This document shows positions 32,301 to 44,039 of a DNA stretch of 64,000 nt, piece after piece. This DNA is from Teratosphaeria epicoccoides. Its lineage: Eukaryota > Ascomycota > Dothideomycetes > Mycosphaerellales > Teratosphaeriaceae. The DNA lies in assembly GCA_021401465.1 (NCBI GenBank), contig JADDMT010000069.1, positions 1-64,000 on the forward strand, given 5' to 3'. The position numbers and the translations under genes were made by a program. How positions within the stretch are numbered: position 1 is the stretch's first letter; each line of letters starts with the position of its first letter. The notes under the pieces are model-generated. The model was given only the letters and a program-made list of their open reading frames with translations. It ran no database searches and was not told the origin of the DNA.

Positions 32301-32677
32301 AACGCCCGTCGATGTTTTCGACGCAATCAAGGTCAACCCTCCTGCCATGAGAGCCAATCTGAGCCCTATCACCCGCAGTGGGCGCATTGGCATAGACGGT
32401 GCTGTTTGAGTCACCGGACCAGGACGATGGTAAACAAGTGGGGCTGGCGGCCGTGAACAGACACAACATGATAAGTCAACGTCGCATCATTATCTCGAAG
32501 GAAGATCTGCGCTCGAATCGAAGTCAGTGTCATAGCCCACTAATAGGCACGTGTCCGCAGACGGCTATACCAGAACTTTCTGTCTGATTGCCGACGCAAA
32601 GCCCAAGAGTGCTCTGGACACGAGACGAATTGCAGATATGCAGAATTTACAGCACCCGGATGGCTCACCTGTTCCGC
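29343..32677. other. 3.3-kb gene-poor interval
   Basis: No confident gene. The largest frames are 30007-30477 (-, 156 aa, Ser/Thr-rich, no signal peptide or domain seen) and 31415-31789 (-). A near-repeated GATTGACTGCT-like motif occurs two or three times at 29725-29775. Composition drifts towards AT compared with the genes on either side. It may hold gene remnants. Confidence 0.35.
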
Positions 32678-34024
32678 TCAGAAGCCTCGCAAGACAGATG
32701 CAACATCGCTAGCTTCGCCAAGCCTCCACGCAGCATCACTGACGTCGAGTGCTTGCTGACCCAAGATCAGCGTAGACTGTTCGATGAACTTCTCACGCAA
32801 TTGATCGTCCGTCATCGGCACGGCGAGCGAGCCGACAGCATGTTGAACGTGTTTCTCGACCTTGACCCCCGACTTGAGCGTCAAGGTCAGATATACTTCG
32901 TCAGCAGCCACGTCTTTACCCACGACCGCATCGACCTTGTCGCGAATACCGCTCACTAACAGGTCAGTCACCACGTCGTCGGCATACTGCGCCGGCGCAG
33001 CCTTTCCATAAAGGAGGCCGACCGCGACACCATGAAAAACGGAGAATTTCGCCTCCAGGCCATCCCTTGGCTTGCGCTTCGACGTCAACTCCAAAACAAG
33101 TGGGTGCACTTTCAAGTCCACTTTCGCGACTTCGTCCACGTTCATTCTCTGCCTCTCAAAGTCCTGGTGCATCTGTATGGCACCATCAATCGCGGGGTGA
33201 ATGACGATTCCACACGGGAACGGTTTGAACGCATTTGCCACAATCTCCCACTTCTCTCCTAGCTCGGACAGATACCGCTCGAGTCTCGGAGTTCCGCCTC
33301 CCGCGACGACGTTGGCCCAGCCACGTTTTGCTTCGAGAGCTTGAGGTGTCGAGGTGTATCCCTTCTCCGCCAGCAAAGCTGCTAGAAGACCGGACTGAGC
33401 GGCCCGACCAGGATGAAAGCTTTTAGTGTCGCTGCCGAAGAGTTCGCGTAGCCCGACGACCTGGGTGGCAGCAATGCCGATAGCGTGAGCCATTTGCTTT
33501 TCTGAAAGACCCATAACTTTGCCGACGGCAACAGCTGCTCCAACTTGACCTGTCGATGAGGTGATGTGCCAACCAATATCATAATGCTCGGGCCATACCG
33601 CCAGCCCAATCTTGCACGAAGCTTCGATGCCGGCAGTCAAAGCTAGCAGTATATCGGACCCCGTGATGCTCCCTTGATATTCCGCATAGGCCAGGAGTGC
33701 CGATGCTACTGGGCCTGTTGGATGGATTATGGTGGCTAGATGTGTGTCGTCGTAGTCGTGCACATGGCTGGCAACTCCATTTAGCAAGGCCGCATGTTGG
33801 GCGTCAACCTTCTTGCAGCCTTTGCTTCCGTACAGGGTCGAAGTCGACGGCCCAAAGAACGGTGTCAGGGCATCATGTGCCTTGGCGACGGCTGGATGCT
33901 TGGAACCTCCGATGGCGCAGCCAATGTAATTGTACAGAGACCTCGCTGCTGCGCTCTTGACAGATGCTGGCAGAGAATCGAACACCACGCCGGTGGCCCA
34001 CTTAGCCAATGCCATGGTTGCCAT
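32678..34024 (-). CDS. MmgE/PrpD-family dehydratase/decarboxylase-like enzyme
   Basis: 448 aa, single exon. The family includes 2-methylcitrate dehydratase (PrpD) and cis-aconitate decarboxylase, which makes itaconate. Visible hallmarks are HVHDYDDTH (about 87-95), HPTGPVASALLAYAEY, WHITSSTGQVGAAVAVGKVMGL, FHPGRAAQSGLLAALLAEKG, an AFKPFPCGIVIHPAIDGAI stretch, and EAKFSVFHGVAVGLL. These follow the family order from the helical domain to the lid domain. The length is at the short end for the family and there is no mitochondrial presequence, so a cytosolic role is likely. Substrate cannot be assigned from sequence. Its neighbours, a secreted flavoprotein and a Zn2Cys6 factor, suggest accessory metabolism. 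Confidence 0.85.
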   Translation of the reverse strand: MATMALAKWATGVVFDSLPASVKSAAARSLYNYIGCAIGGSKHPAVAKAHDALTPFFGPSTSTLYGSKGCKKVDAQHAALLNGVASHVHDYDDTHLATIIHPTGPVASALLAYAEYQGSITGSDILLALTAGIEASCKIGLAVWPEHYDIGWHITSSTGQVGAAVAVGKVMGLSEKQMAHAIGIAATQVVGLRELFGSDTKSFHPGRAAQSGLLAALLAEKGYTSTPQALEAKRGWANVVAGGGTPRLERYLSELGEKWEIVANAFKPFPCGIVIHPAIDGAIQMHQDFERQRMNVDEVAKVDLKVHPLVLELTSKRKPRDGLEAKFSVFHGVAVGLLYGKAAPAQYADDVVTDLLVSGIRDKVDAVVGKDVAADEVYLTLTLKSGVKVEKHVQHAVGSLAVPMTDDQLREKFIEQSTLILGQQALDVSDAAWRLGEASDVASVLRGF

Positions 34025-34986
34025 GCTGTGAGAACTTGCTTAGCATCGGTGTCTTCGCACAAGTATGGTGAATCTTGTGTAGCTTGTGATCTGGATCGTG
34101 CATTTATGGCACCCGCATCAGTGCTGACGAGTCTACAAGCTATATGCGCCGACGTCGCTGCTGCTCCTCCTGATACTTTCACCGTCACCGGTGATATGAT
34201 GCAGCAAATTCCTTGGTCTTCATGTTGACGATGATGGCCAAGGCTGATTGATTGTCCCAAATATCCGCATGGATCTACTGCTTAATATAACTTAATGCCC
34301 AGATACCCTAACCGATATTCCATTAGACCATTCCCTGATCTCCGAATCGCTCTGAGAGCTGCCTCCTCTCTACTCTGCTCGAGAGAACAGGTCATGCGAT
34401 GGGTGTGCGTCACGCTGGCTCCCCTCACTTTTGTTTCTACACAACAATGCTGCGTCATCGTTCTCAAAAGCCAGACAATTGACCGCGTCCTTCAGCAGAG
34501 CGTTGCCCGCCAACTGAGCATTCGACCTCGATTTCGTCAATCGGGAGCGTGTAGAAAAGAAATCGCATACGGCACTTGTCAGCCTGAGGAAGGCTTTCAG
34601 CTGCTCACGATGGCGGAGTGAGCACTTTATGTTCTGAGAGACTACGAAAGAGTCGGACGGAATGGTCTGCATGGCACTCAAACTGTCAAGTATTGTTTCA
34701 GTGCAAGTCCGAGCGTGGCGACAACTACTGCGAGTTGTTGTTCCAATTGATGCACTTCGTCCCGCAAGCGCTACTCGCACATCACCGAGACTTTGAGACT
34801 TGTCAACGCTGTGTAAGCTGGCGACAAAACAGATCCTAGGGCTCACAGGCAAACCACTACGGATCAGGACCGTCGCTCGACTGGTATAAGGACACCGATT
34901 TCCGGTGGCAGTGAAGTGACAGCATCATGTCGGTCAAGGGACTATGCTTGCTACTCCGGATGGCACCTTCTTGGCATAGGTTCACT
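34025..34986. other. spacer between PrpD-like and FAD-oxidoreductase genes
   Basis: About 0.96 kb holding the PrpD-like promoter and the 3' UTR of the flavoprotein gene. Short frames on both strands have no recognisable product. Confidence 0.35.
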
Positions 34987-36594
34987 CTACTTCTCACGGA
35001 ACACATTTGCGTGCCCACGGGCGATGCAACCTGGACTCGCAAAGACTCTGCCGTTCCTGATCAAGCAATGCGGATCGTACTTCTGCTTGATCTCGATCAA
35101 TCTCTCGACATTGTCACCCCATACCCTGTGACCAGTGGCGTCCGGTGAGATATAGTTCGGATAGTCAGCCAGAAATTCTCCCAATTGTGCTTGCCGATCG
35201 TAGGAAATTTGATTGAGAGCAACATTGTATCGCAACGTCAATGCGTCGTCGCTGACCTTCAAGTAAGCCGGCGCGAACAGAGTCTGGTGTCCAGCGACTG
35301 AATGTGGCCAGGCCGTGGAAGAGTCCTTTTTTGGCAGGTGGCCGTTAAGCCCTGGGAACATGTATTGCATGGTGAAGGACGCGGAGAACGGCTGATCGCC
35401 GTTGCTTAACATAGCTTTGATGTATGCGGTAAAGGTATCAGTCAGATTCGCTAGGTAAGCTTTGTCGATTATGGTAACTTGTGGACCGTAAAAGCCTCGT
35501 CTGAAGCCATATGGATACGCGCTGTCGCGATACCCGACGAGATCCGCGTAGGGTACAGAAGTCTGCCCGCCATTCGTGGTGTTGATTCCAGAGACTAGAT
35601 CCGCGAACGTATCGTCGTAGCTCAATTGGTCTGGATTATCCGGATCCTCGTAGTGGAATGCAATAAGCAAAGTCCTGATAGCAAAGTCGGACGGAGCGGG
35701 TGTTGTGTCCAGACTGCCGGGCATATACCCGATGCTGTAGTACACAACACTGTAAGGGTCTTGGTTGTTCTTGAAGAAATCCACTGTGTTCTCAAGAAGT
35801 CGATCTTGGTCCTTCTCGTCCACGAAGTAGTATCCAATCGTGTTGCTTTTCGGTTGCAGTGCGGCTTCCTGCCAGAAAGTGGTGACGATACCGAATTGCC
35901 CGCTGCCGCCTTGGAAGGCCCAGAAGAGATCAGAGTAGCCATTATCTTTTGTCGCGAGCACAATTTGGCCGGATGGAAGCACAACCTCGAGCTGAACCAG
36001 TCGGTCTATGGCATACCCATATGCTCCAGCAAGGAAGCCGATGCCTCCACCCAGCGAAAAGCCTCCAGCACCGACATTCGACACGCGCGCACAGATTGGG
36101 GTGTAGCCACTGCCATTCACGGCTTTTTGTACTTGACCGCAATTTGCACCGCCTTGATATGACACAGCCGTGATGACCTTCCCACTGGGTGAAGTGAAGT
36201 CATATGTGATCTTGGTCTTGTTCAACCACGACAGGTCAACTACGAATCCGTATGCACTGCTTGCATTGACCTGACCGTGTCCTCCACCAACAAACGCAAA
36301 ATCCCGTCCAAATGGCGATCGATTGGCAGCCCGTACTGTGTAGCTTGTATCCTTCGTGTTCCCTGGGAAGACGACTACAGATGCATTTTTGCCAAATTGT
36401 GTACCCCAGTATCGTTTGTTGGCATTATATTGCTGTAACGGTTGCCCAAGACATGAGATAGCCGACTCGCTGGAGAGCATGCCCGCGAGCCAAGCAAGGC
36501 CAGTGTCCCCCTGAATGCAGTTTCCTTCCACCCGAGCGGTCCCTTCAGATACGGCAATACATGACAGCGCGACGAATGCTCTGGTCAGAAGCAT
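34987..36594 (-). CDS. secreted FAD-linked oxidoreductase, berberine-bridge-enzyme type
   Basis: 535 aa, single exon. The first ~19 residues (MLLTRAFVALSCIAVSEGTA) look like a signal peptide. The PCMH FAD-binding domain follows: ASVVVFPGNTKD, then FVGGGHGQVN, whose His (about 106) is the usual covalent FAD attachment site. Next comes NVGAGGFSLGGGIGF, with a Cys about five residues upstream (C168) that could give a second, 6-S-cysteinyl bond. LFWAFQGGSGQFGIVT is typical of the family. The C-terminal BBE motif is complete (NVERLIEIKQKYDPHCLI). Several N-x-S/T sites fit secretion. Such enzymes oxidise carbohydrates or alkaloid- and polyketide-type intermediates; the substrate is not readable. 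It neighbours a PrpD-like gene and a Zn2Cys6 regulator. Confidence 0.9.
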   Translation of the reverse strand: MLLTRAFVALSCIAVSEGTARVEGNCIQGDTGLAWLAGMLSSESAISCLGQPLQQYNANKRYWGTQFGKNASVVVFPGNTKDTSYTVRAANRSPFGRDFAFVGGGHGQVNASSAYGFVVDLSWLNKTKITYDFTSPSGKVITAVSYQGGANCGQVQKAVNGSGYTPICARVSNVGAGGFSLGGGIGFLAGAYGYAIDRLVQLEVVLPSGQIVLATKDNGYSDLFWAFQGGSGQFGIVTTFWQEAALQPKSNTIGYYFVDEKDQDRLLENTVDFFKNNQDPYSVVYYSIGYMPGSLDTTPAPSDFAIRTLLIAFHYEDPDNPDQLSYDDTFADLVSGINTTNGGQTSVPYADLVGYRDSAYPYGFRRGFYGPQVTIIDKAYLANLTDTFTAYIKAMLSNGDQPFSASFTMQYMFPGLNGHLPKKDSSTAWPHSVAGHQTLFAPAYLKVSDDALTLRYNVALNQISYDRQAQLGEFLADYPNYISPDATGHRVWGDNVERLIEIKQKYDPHCLIRNGRVFASPGCIARGHANVFREK

Positions 36595-39212
36595 GATGGC
36601 TGTTATGCTGAGGCGACAATGATGAGATACGAAAAAAGGTGAAAGGAGGTGCTCGGGCTTCGCGACAGCTTTATTCGATAATGATCTACTGGGAGCAACT
36701 CTGGACCGACGAGCATTAATCTCGACGGAAATGAATCTGTTCGGTGGACTCTTGCATCTGAAAGAGCTACTGGTGTACTTCCAGCATTCCTTGCAAGATC
36801 CATCATTTAGCCTGGGCCTGATTCATAGATAGGTCTCGCATGGACATGACTTTCATGTGCTTCCCCGAGCGTTTCATGTGCTTCCCCGAGCGGGCTGCCA
36901 ACCACCAAGCGGCGGTCTGAGTGCAAGCTCGTTGGATCTGCTGCAGCGCACAACTGACAACTGGCTCACTCGATTAGCAATGTCTTTGGTAAAAGTTGCC
37001 AGAAAAATTCAGTGACCGGGGACCCAACACAGCAGCTTGTTCCTCAACGAGCGACATAAATTCACCGATCCCATCAGCTTTACTCCGCTCATCACGTTTC
37101 TAGTCCGCGTTCAGCCTCGTGTGGTATGTGGACTTTGCCCTGGAGCATGTCTTCTCGTCCTGATAGAGCATAAGCCGTCGGAACGAACAGGGGAATCCTA
37201 TTGGCTACAATATAATCGAGGGTGATATCCAGTGTGTCGTCGGGAAGGACCTTATTCCGCAACGAATGGAACCATACTGTAATTGGTCGCCATAGGAAGC
37301 CTTGAAGAATTCAAGATACTGACAATGCCAGCCGGCCTGTGCACAGTCCATGGCGCCTTCGACTTCGAAGAAGCGGAATCATCCAAAACAAAGACAGTCT
37401 AATTATAAATGAGCGCCGAACTGCCGTGGGTGGGGTAAACCCTGCTATCATCAGGAGGGACTCCGAGGGAGGTTGCAATAAAGCCTTTTGCAACCTTCGG
37501 GTACTTTAGCCTGGCGGACAAGCAGTACAGAAACCCCAGTCGTTGAGGGTCGCAGTTAGGTAAGCGGCGACAGAGCATCAGCTGTGTCGAAACCAGTCCG
37601 CTATCTTTAGGTATGCTGCCCAGCATCATGGGAGCGGAAGGATCGGTCTTGGAATAGAGCATAGACCTCTGATGGTGGCTCCTTATCTGACAGCACTCCT
37701 CATCTCGCCAGGAGCTCATGTCATCCTGTCAAATGAGTCGCTAGATATCAGAGTGTGGCGGCATCTCACTCTTGCAAAGGACGGCAGATGAATGCCAGCC
37801 ACCACGGCAAGTATGACCTGAACACATGGTCTCGATCTTGTTCCTTAAGGGTCGGAGAATGCAATATATTCGTCCTCACACGGCGTCATGAGCTTGTCGT
37901 CCCAGCCATTCGCGCGCCAGCCATGCGTGAGTTTGACACCGTAAAGTATCTTGCAATACTGTCAGTATTGGGGAGACCAACCAGCAAGACAGACGCCGGG
38001 CTCGGCAGTTCCAACGGGTCGCCATTGTGAAAGCAGGATGTTTCCAGAGCGTCGACCTTTGCTTTCGACAGCTGTGAAGTTGACAGGAAGAACTATGACG
38101 GGGCTCGCTCAAACTCCCTGCCCTCCTGTTGAGATGGTGAACCCTCCAGACAGCGGCGCCGTGGGCACCTCGAGGCGACGATTGCACGCCAGACCCGAAT
38201 GTGACGTAGAAGGCAATTGCAGCTGCCGCTGTGATAACGATTGCCGGTCAATGACCAGACACGAGCTTCGCTTCGGCACGACGCAATGCAACTTTGTTGA
38301 TACCAACCAAGAAGATCGTATGCAGAGACATGGTAAATGGTCTGCTGCGCTGCGTCTATTGTTCCACGGTCATGATACATGTTACCTCTTCCAAACATCG
38401 AACCAGCATCATGTCAGGACTCAAGATGTAGCGGGGCGAGCGATAAAATGAGAGCAAACGCATGGCCCTATACCAAGCATTGCTGAGCCTCGTGTCCAAC
38501 CCTGCACCCTGCACAACGTGGATGTTGACGATGCGGGGTGAGCATCGCTCCAGCATCATGTATCATCGTATGGATCAGTGATGCGCATAGTAAGATGCAA
38601 CCGTTCGGACAAGATTCCAGAGGTGCAAAGTATAGCGGGGCTAAATCCTCAGCTTGTCGGGGCCTTTGACAAGCGAGCGGTGCAGCGGATGTCTCATTCT
38701 TCTTTACTCTGCCTTGCATGGTCACAGGATTGCACCTCGTTTGCAGGAGTCGATCCTCGTATCGTGAGCTTACGGAGCCGCGACGTGCTCATCTCGGACG
38801 CTCGCGCATCGGGGACGATGCTCTGATGCCGGCCTTTATTAGTATGGCTCCTCCTGTGGCTTCTGGGCGTCGGGACCGACCACGCGACCCCGAGCAAGAA
38901 AGGTCCCTGCATCATAGTCGTCCCCGCCTCTGGTGGCTAAGTACAGAATTGGAGGCTACCATGCAAAGTCCAAACGATCAGGCACTCGACCGATCGCACC
39001 AGCAGCCGGCTCCACAGGACTACAGCACCTGGGTTGTTCTTCAATAACATCATGGAAGGTGACCTGGGATACGATCGCCCCTACAGCTCATCCTACACCC
39101 GAGGCCAATCGCCACAGCAAGTCTGGGTCTTGTGCTGCTGCACCATGCACACATTTACTGCACCTTCAACTACAGACAAAGGATGTTCTGATGGCAGACC
39201 GCCGTGGCGATC
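36595..39212. other. 2.6-kb spacer between the flavoprotein and Zn2Cys6 genes
   Basis: No supported gene; frames up to 166 codons lack recognisable features. It separates two divergent genes and so holds both promoters. It contains the 21-bp tandem repeat at 36851-36892. Composition does not suggest RIP. Confidence 0.35.
36851..36892 (+). repeat. two tandem 21-bp units upstream of the flavoprotein gene
   Basis: TTTCATGTGCTTCCCCGAGC plus a final G is repeated exactly at 36851-36871 and 36872-36892, about 260 bp upstream of the oxidoreductase start. It may be a duplicated regulatory site or chance. Confidence 0.85.
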
Positions 39213-41805
39213 ATGCCTGGCAGCCATATGGCGACGATGATGTCCCGGCCACAAGTTGGCATTGAGCGGCTGCCCGTGCGCAGACCCAGTGTCAAAGATC
39301 CTAAGGAGGCTATGAACTGTAAAAGCTGCCGAAAGCGCAAGGTGAACGTGCCGTCCCATTTGGTCGGTGCGAATTCTGCTTACCACTACCAGATCAAGTG
39401 CAACCGCCTGAAACCCAGTTGCGAAGCTTGTCGAGTGTTCAGATGCGCTTGCATCTATGGTACAATGAGCCGACATCTTTAGGCGACGCGCAGGCTGACT
39501 ACAAGCCTCAGATGCCGTTCCTAAGAAACGCGGGCCCAAGACCGATGTGCTGGAAGCCTTGTTGAAACGCGTCAATGGCCTGGAGAAGCGACTGAAAGAC
39601 GACAAGTCTGACTCGTCCGATGCTGTGGAAGCTGCCGAGGTGGCGAGTGTAGCGCGAGCTATCAAAGAAAGTGTTAGTAATCTTAACTCTACAGACGGTG
39701 TCGAAGAACAGGACATTGCCGTCGAGTCAACAAAGCAAGAGCAGCATGAACCAGCGCGACGCAGACTGTCCATTCCAAAGCGACCTGGTCCGCTTGCAGC
39801 TGTTGTGGCCGCTCAACAGCCGCAACGACCAGCACGGCTCTTGCCAGTCCAGCAAGCCAATGTGGTGGAACCACAATCCTTCGCCGCTTCATTAATAGAC
39901 ACCTATTTCGCGAGGCTTCATGGCAAGCCACACCACATTCTGGACGAGCCAGCGACCCGACAGAGGCTACGGGTTGGCCAACTCCCAAGACACCTGGTCA
40001 ATGCTATATTCGCAGTCTCAGCACGACATGCACCTCATCTGTGTGGTGGGCACGATGCAGCCGTGCGTTGTAGTCAGGAGTATGCTGTTCAGGCCAGGTC
40101 ATCCATCGATTTGGATGAGCCCACTATAGAGCACCTGCAGACTCTACTGCTGTTGGCAATGGCAAGCTTTCAAGCCGGACGTGGGAAGAAGAGCTACATG
40201 CTCCTTTCGCACGCGGTCAGTATGGCGCTTGCATTGAATCTGCATCGAGAGCTGTCGATGCAGCTGAAGATCCCGTCATCGGAGAGGGAAGGAAGAAGAA
40301 AGCTGTTCTGGACTTGCTACATTATGGATCGCTTTAACGTTACCGGGTCTAAACGCCCTTGCTTGATCTCGGACGATGCAGTATACCTAAGGCTGCCCGC
40401 ATGGTCCCCTACAGGATCGCGCTTGACTTTGGATGGCAGCTTCTTTTCGAACGGGTTAAGCTTGCCATGTGCTGTGGGCCTGTCCAGTGCTGGACAAGGA
40501 AGCGCGGCAATGCTTGTGGAGATTGTGCGGGTGCTCGGTGTCGCTAATCGATACATGGCCGCCGGCGGTGCCAAAGGCGACGCTCACTTCCCATGGCACG
40601 TGCAGTCCACTCTTTCGTGCATACGATCTGAACTGGACTCTTGGGCGACCAGCACCTCCGATGCATTCACGTCGAATGAGGCCCTTTTTGGACAGCCTGA
40701 TAGCACGACTCTGGTACTGAGTAAGCTTATTTATCACCTGATACACTGCCTGGTGTACCGTCCATTCCTGCCCGTTGACTTGGCAGAGCTTGCGAGTGCA
40801 GGGCAGCATCCGTCCTGGCAAATTGATGCTACTAATGTCTGCTTCCTGCATGCAAATGCTATTACAGAATTGGTGGAGATCGGCAAGAACCAATCCATCA
40901 CTGATTGGCCCTCGTTTGTGGGATACTGCGTCTGCACTGCTGGCACGATCCACGTGCATGGCGCGCACTACGTGTCGACCCAGGACAATGAAGTGTTCAG
41001 CAACAGCACAGAACTTCTGTTCTGTGAATGGGCACAATTGCTCGGCCTGCGCTCTGTCTGGACCGGCGTCCAACATCATCAGGAGACACTCCAGGCAGTC
41101 TGCGCGAGCCACTCGCAACTGGTGAGATCTCTTGTTACCAATCCCATGCGATTCCCTCCCGTATTCCAGATGGAAGACTTCTTCGACCGGTATCCTGGAT
41201 ATCATATCGAAAGCGCGCATCTCACGTTTGCTGACGTCGGTCTCGGCATACTACATCAAGCTGCCGCGACCTCGTACGACGGCTTTTCGAAGGGCTCGAT
41301 GATGGAATGCGATTACCAGTCGGCCCAGAGCATCGACACTACCTGTCAGCTGTCACTATCTTCTCAATGCAGGACACAGAATCAATTGCCGTCATCGTCA
41401 CGTCGACCTAAAAGGCGGAGGACTGTGCACGGCTCCGCGCACCACCCAAAAACAACGTCACAAGCACCCTTTGCGTTGCGGGAGCACACCTCTGCTCGCG
41501 CTCATAGCTTGGACGGATGTCATCGGCAGGGCCAAGACTACCATGAGCAGCAACAGCTGCAACATACCATGGCTTTCAATAATCAGCAACCCAAGAATCC
41601 GCGCCCGCAGGCTCAGGATCAGATGCTCGCGTCTCCAGCACTGTCATTCGGTTTCAGCGCCGGCGTAGCGCAACAGCCGCAGAATTCGCTCGAACAGAAT
41701 GAGCTGGGACAGTATGATCCCTTTTGTGGTGCTCCGGCCTTTGATCAACAGACTTCTGGAGGCTTCAGCCAAAGCACAGAAAGTGCGCATACGGATCTAA
41801 CATAG
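39213..41805 (+). CDS. Zn2Cys6 transcription factor (join 39213..39341, 39393..39459, 39512..41805)
   Basis: Fungal binuclear zinc-cluster regulator, 829 aa in three exons. Intron 1 (39342-39392, 51 bp) and intron 2 (39460-39511, 52 bp) both lie in or just after the zinc cluster. Removing intron 1 gives C-x2-C-x6-C-x6-C-x2-C-x6-C exactly (CKSCRKRK|IKCNRLKPSCEAC), which the unspliced frame lacks. Removing intron 2 joins CIYD to AVPKKRGPKTDVLEALLKRV, the linker and dimerisation coil. The middle domain (Fungal_trans) shows LLLLAMASFQAGRGKKSYML and GRRKLFWTCYIMDRF. The C-terminal ~200 residues are Gln/Ser/Asn-rich, as in activation domains. ATG 39213 is the first in-frame ATG; ATG 39228 is an alternative. 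Target genes are unknown, but the adjacent enzyme genes are candidates. Confidence 0.87.
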
Positions 41806-42369
41806 AAGGATCGATTCTTGAGCCTGTTGGAGCAATTGGCGCAGAAAGATGGGTCTGGTGGAGGTGGACCGAGTGAATTGGACTTCTTCCTGAATGGGCA
41901 GGATTGCAGGAAGGCTCAAGCTCAGTTGTCGACAATGAAGTAATGGTGGGGGCTGGGATGCCAGAGAAACGGTCTCGGTGTTTGTTTTGATTGCAGTACG
42001 CTAAGAGCTTGCAAATTCTGTCCCGGACAAAATGAGACGGGGCTAGGCAGGGCAAAATTCATCGGTCAAGTACGCCTCGGGCAGGTGAGACGCTGTGAAG
42101 AGAAGCGTTCAGTCAGGGCTTGGCGAGGCTCGCCTTGAGCTCAGATGCAAGAGAGCTGATACAAGAAGCCATGGCCCGAGAAAGTGGCATGTGACGGCTC
42201 GAGTGTGTTGACAGCCGGCGGTGTCACACACACCGCTATTCAGAGTTCGCCATCCAAAACAACTGCACCTGACCAGCTCCTCGCCAAGGATTATATAGTG
42301 ACGACAGGCAGCGGCGTGCCTGTACAGCATGCAATTCCACAAGACTCCCCAAAGTCTCCATCACCAGTC
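41806..42369. other. convergent spacer between Zn2Cys6 and reductase genes
   Basis: It is 564 bp and contains both 3' UTRs. No gene, RNA or repeat was recognised. Confidence 0.35.
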
Positions 42370-43370
42370 TCACAGCAGACCTGGTATCACAGCCTTCCTG
42401 TTTCCCACCCTCTCCTTCCCAAACTTCTCAATATACCACTGCCTCCCCTGCAGCGCTCTCGGCAACATTGTCGAAATCTCATTGATCAGAAAACTCCTCG
42501 CCGGTATGCAATCCCATCCTCCGACCATCCAGAACCCAGCCCACTCCATCCACTCGCACAAATAGTGCGGGAACAGGATATAGTGAAACAAGCCATTCTT
42601 CGGCATCATGTACAGCTTATCCACGCCCTCGATCGGCTTCCCTTCCTTCTTCGCCTGCTCTTCCTGCCGCCTCAGCGCACTGCGCCTGATTTCCCTCAGA
42701 TCATCGTCGTGGAAGATATTCCCCAGAAAACTCCACCCCCAAATCACGAGACCGACTTCGATCATGTACAGCCGGCCCGACCAATCCCACACAGTCTTGG
42801 GCCCATACCCCGCCAGCCACCCACCGAGCGACAGCCCGTTCGCGACCTGCCACGCGGCGGCGGACAGCGCGACGGTCGGGTGGATGGGGCTCATGCTGGG
42901 GTTCAGCAGGAGCGGGGAGAGGATGGCGCGGTAGATGTAGTGCACGGTGTAGACGGCGGCCATGGTCCAGTTGGCCCAGGGGAGGCCTTCGAGCCCTTCG
43001 CGCGCGGGGATGGAGAGCATGCAGTACAGGACGGTGAGGAAGCCGGGGATCTCCATGAGGAACCAGGCGTATTTGCCCGGGAGGTTGAGCTTGGAGTCGA
43101 TGGAGGTTTTGCCTTGCGGGTAGAAGGGGGTGAGCCATTGGATGGCGGTGAGCTGGTGGGTGGATGGTTAGGTGGATGGTTGGAGGGGGGGGGGATCTGT
43201 AAAAGGAGCCCGGGGAGGAGGGGGGGGGGCGGGTGATCTCGTACGATGGGGAAGAATTGCCAGGCGTAGGCGATGAGTTGCCAGTTTTCGCGTGAGGGGG
43301 GGAGGATGCCGGGAATGAGCTCCGGGAGAGTCGGCGCGTGGGCGATGAGGCCCAGCTGATTCGTGGCCAT
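42370..43370 (-). CDS. steroid 5-alpha-reductase family protein (join of 43245..43370 and 42370..43152)
   Basis: NADPH-dependent reductase of the 3-oxo-5-alpha-steroid 4-dehydrogenase family, an ER membrane protein. Two exons give 302 aa. Exon 1 encodes 42 codons from ATG 43370 and ends ...FFPI|GTACGA; exon 2 begins CAG|CTCACC after a pyrimidine-rich 92-bp intron with a CTAAC branch site, phase 0. Visible signatures are NWTMAAVYTVHYIYRAILSP, SFLGNIFHDDDLREIRR, the C-terminal MMPKNGLFHYILFPHYLCEW and the final RKAVIPGLL. The C-terminal segment with its conserved Asn/His/Glu residues forms the catalytic and NADPH site. Fungal members have poorly known substrates; TSC13/TECR-type enoyl reductases are related but usually carry a ubiquitin-like N-terminus, absent here. 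Confidence 0.87.
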
Positions 43371-44039
43371 GTTGTGGCTGTTTGATGGTGCGGGGAGCGG
43401 TAGAGTGGTGGTGACCAGAGGCGCATTTGTGCTACCTCATTGACGCGCGAATCTGACGCGATGACGTCGCGTTACAAGAGTTCGGACGTATGTTTTCAGT
43501 GCCATCGAATTGCCATCACATCTTGACCTCAATGCTTGCCGGACATGGACTGATATTGAGTTGTGGATTTGTGCAGCCATTGTTCATCTATTTATCCCAT
43601 GCGATCGGCTCACCTCCAGCATCTGCGCCGAGTATTGTGTAACATGACTTGTCATGCAAGACACCAATTGAGGCCTGTGAGGAGCATATCATGCTTGAGA
43701 GCTCTTACCAGATGCTTATTCATAGTTGGATGTGACCAAAGTGTGGAGGAGGTTAATGGATGATCGCAATGTCATGCTCAAACATGGCGACGTCTCTGGC
43801 TTCCAGCTTGTGAATGGCTGCATGCAGATCATCGAGCATCGCTGCTGTTGTTGTATTCTACAGGTGTACAGCGTCTCGTGATCGCTCAAGCTCGGAAGGG
43901 AACAGGCTCGTTGAGGCCAGCATGTGCTACGCCTGGCTTCTATCGGATGATGTCGAATGTGCTTCGTCGGACCGGCTGTGGCCATGATCACCAAATACGC
44001 CTTCGCTAATAGTACCGCAACGCGACCATCTCACAGAGC
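43371..44039. other. spacer between the reductase gene and KSH1
   Basis: 0.67 kb holding the reductase promoter and the KSH1 3' UTR. Nothing else was recognised. Confidence 0.35.
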
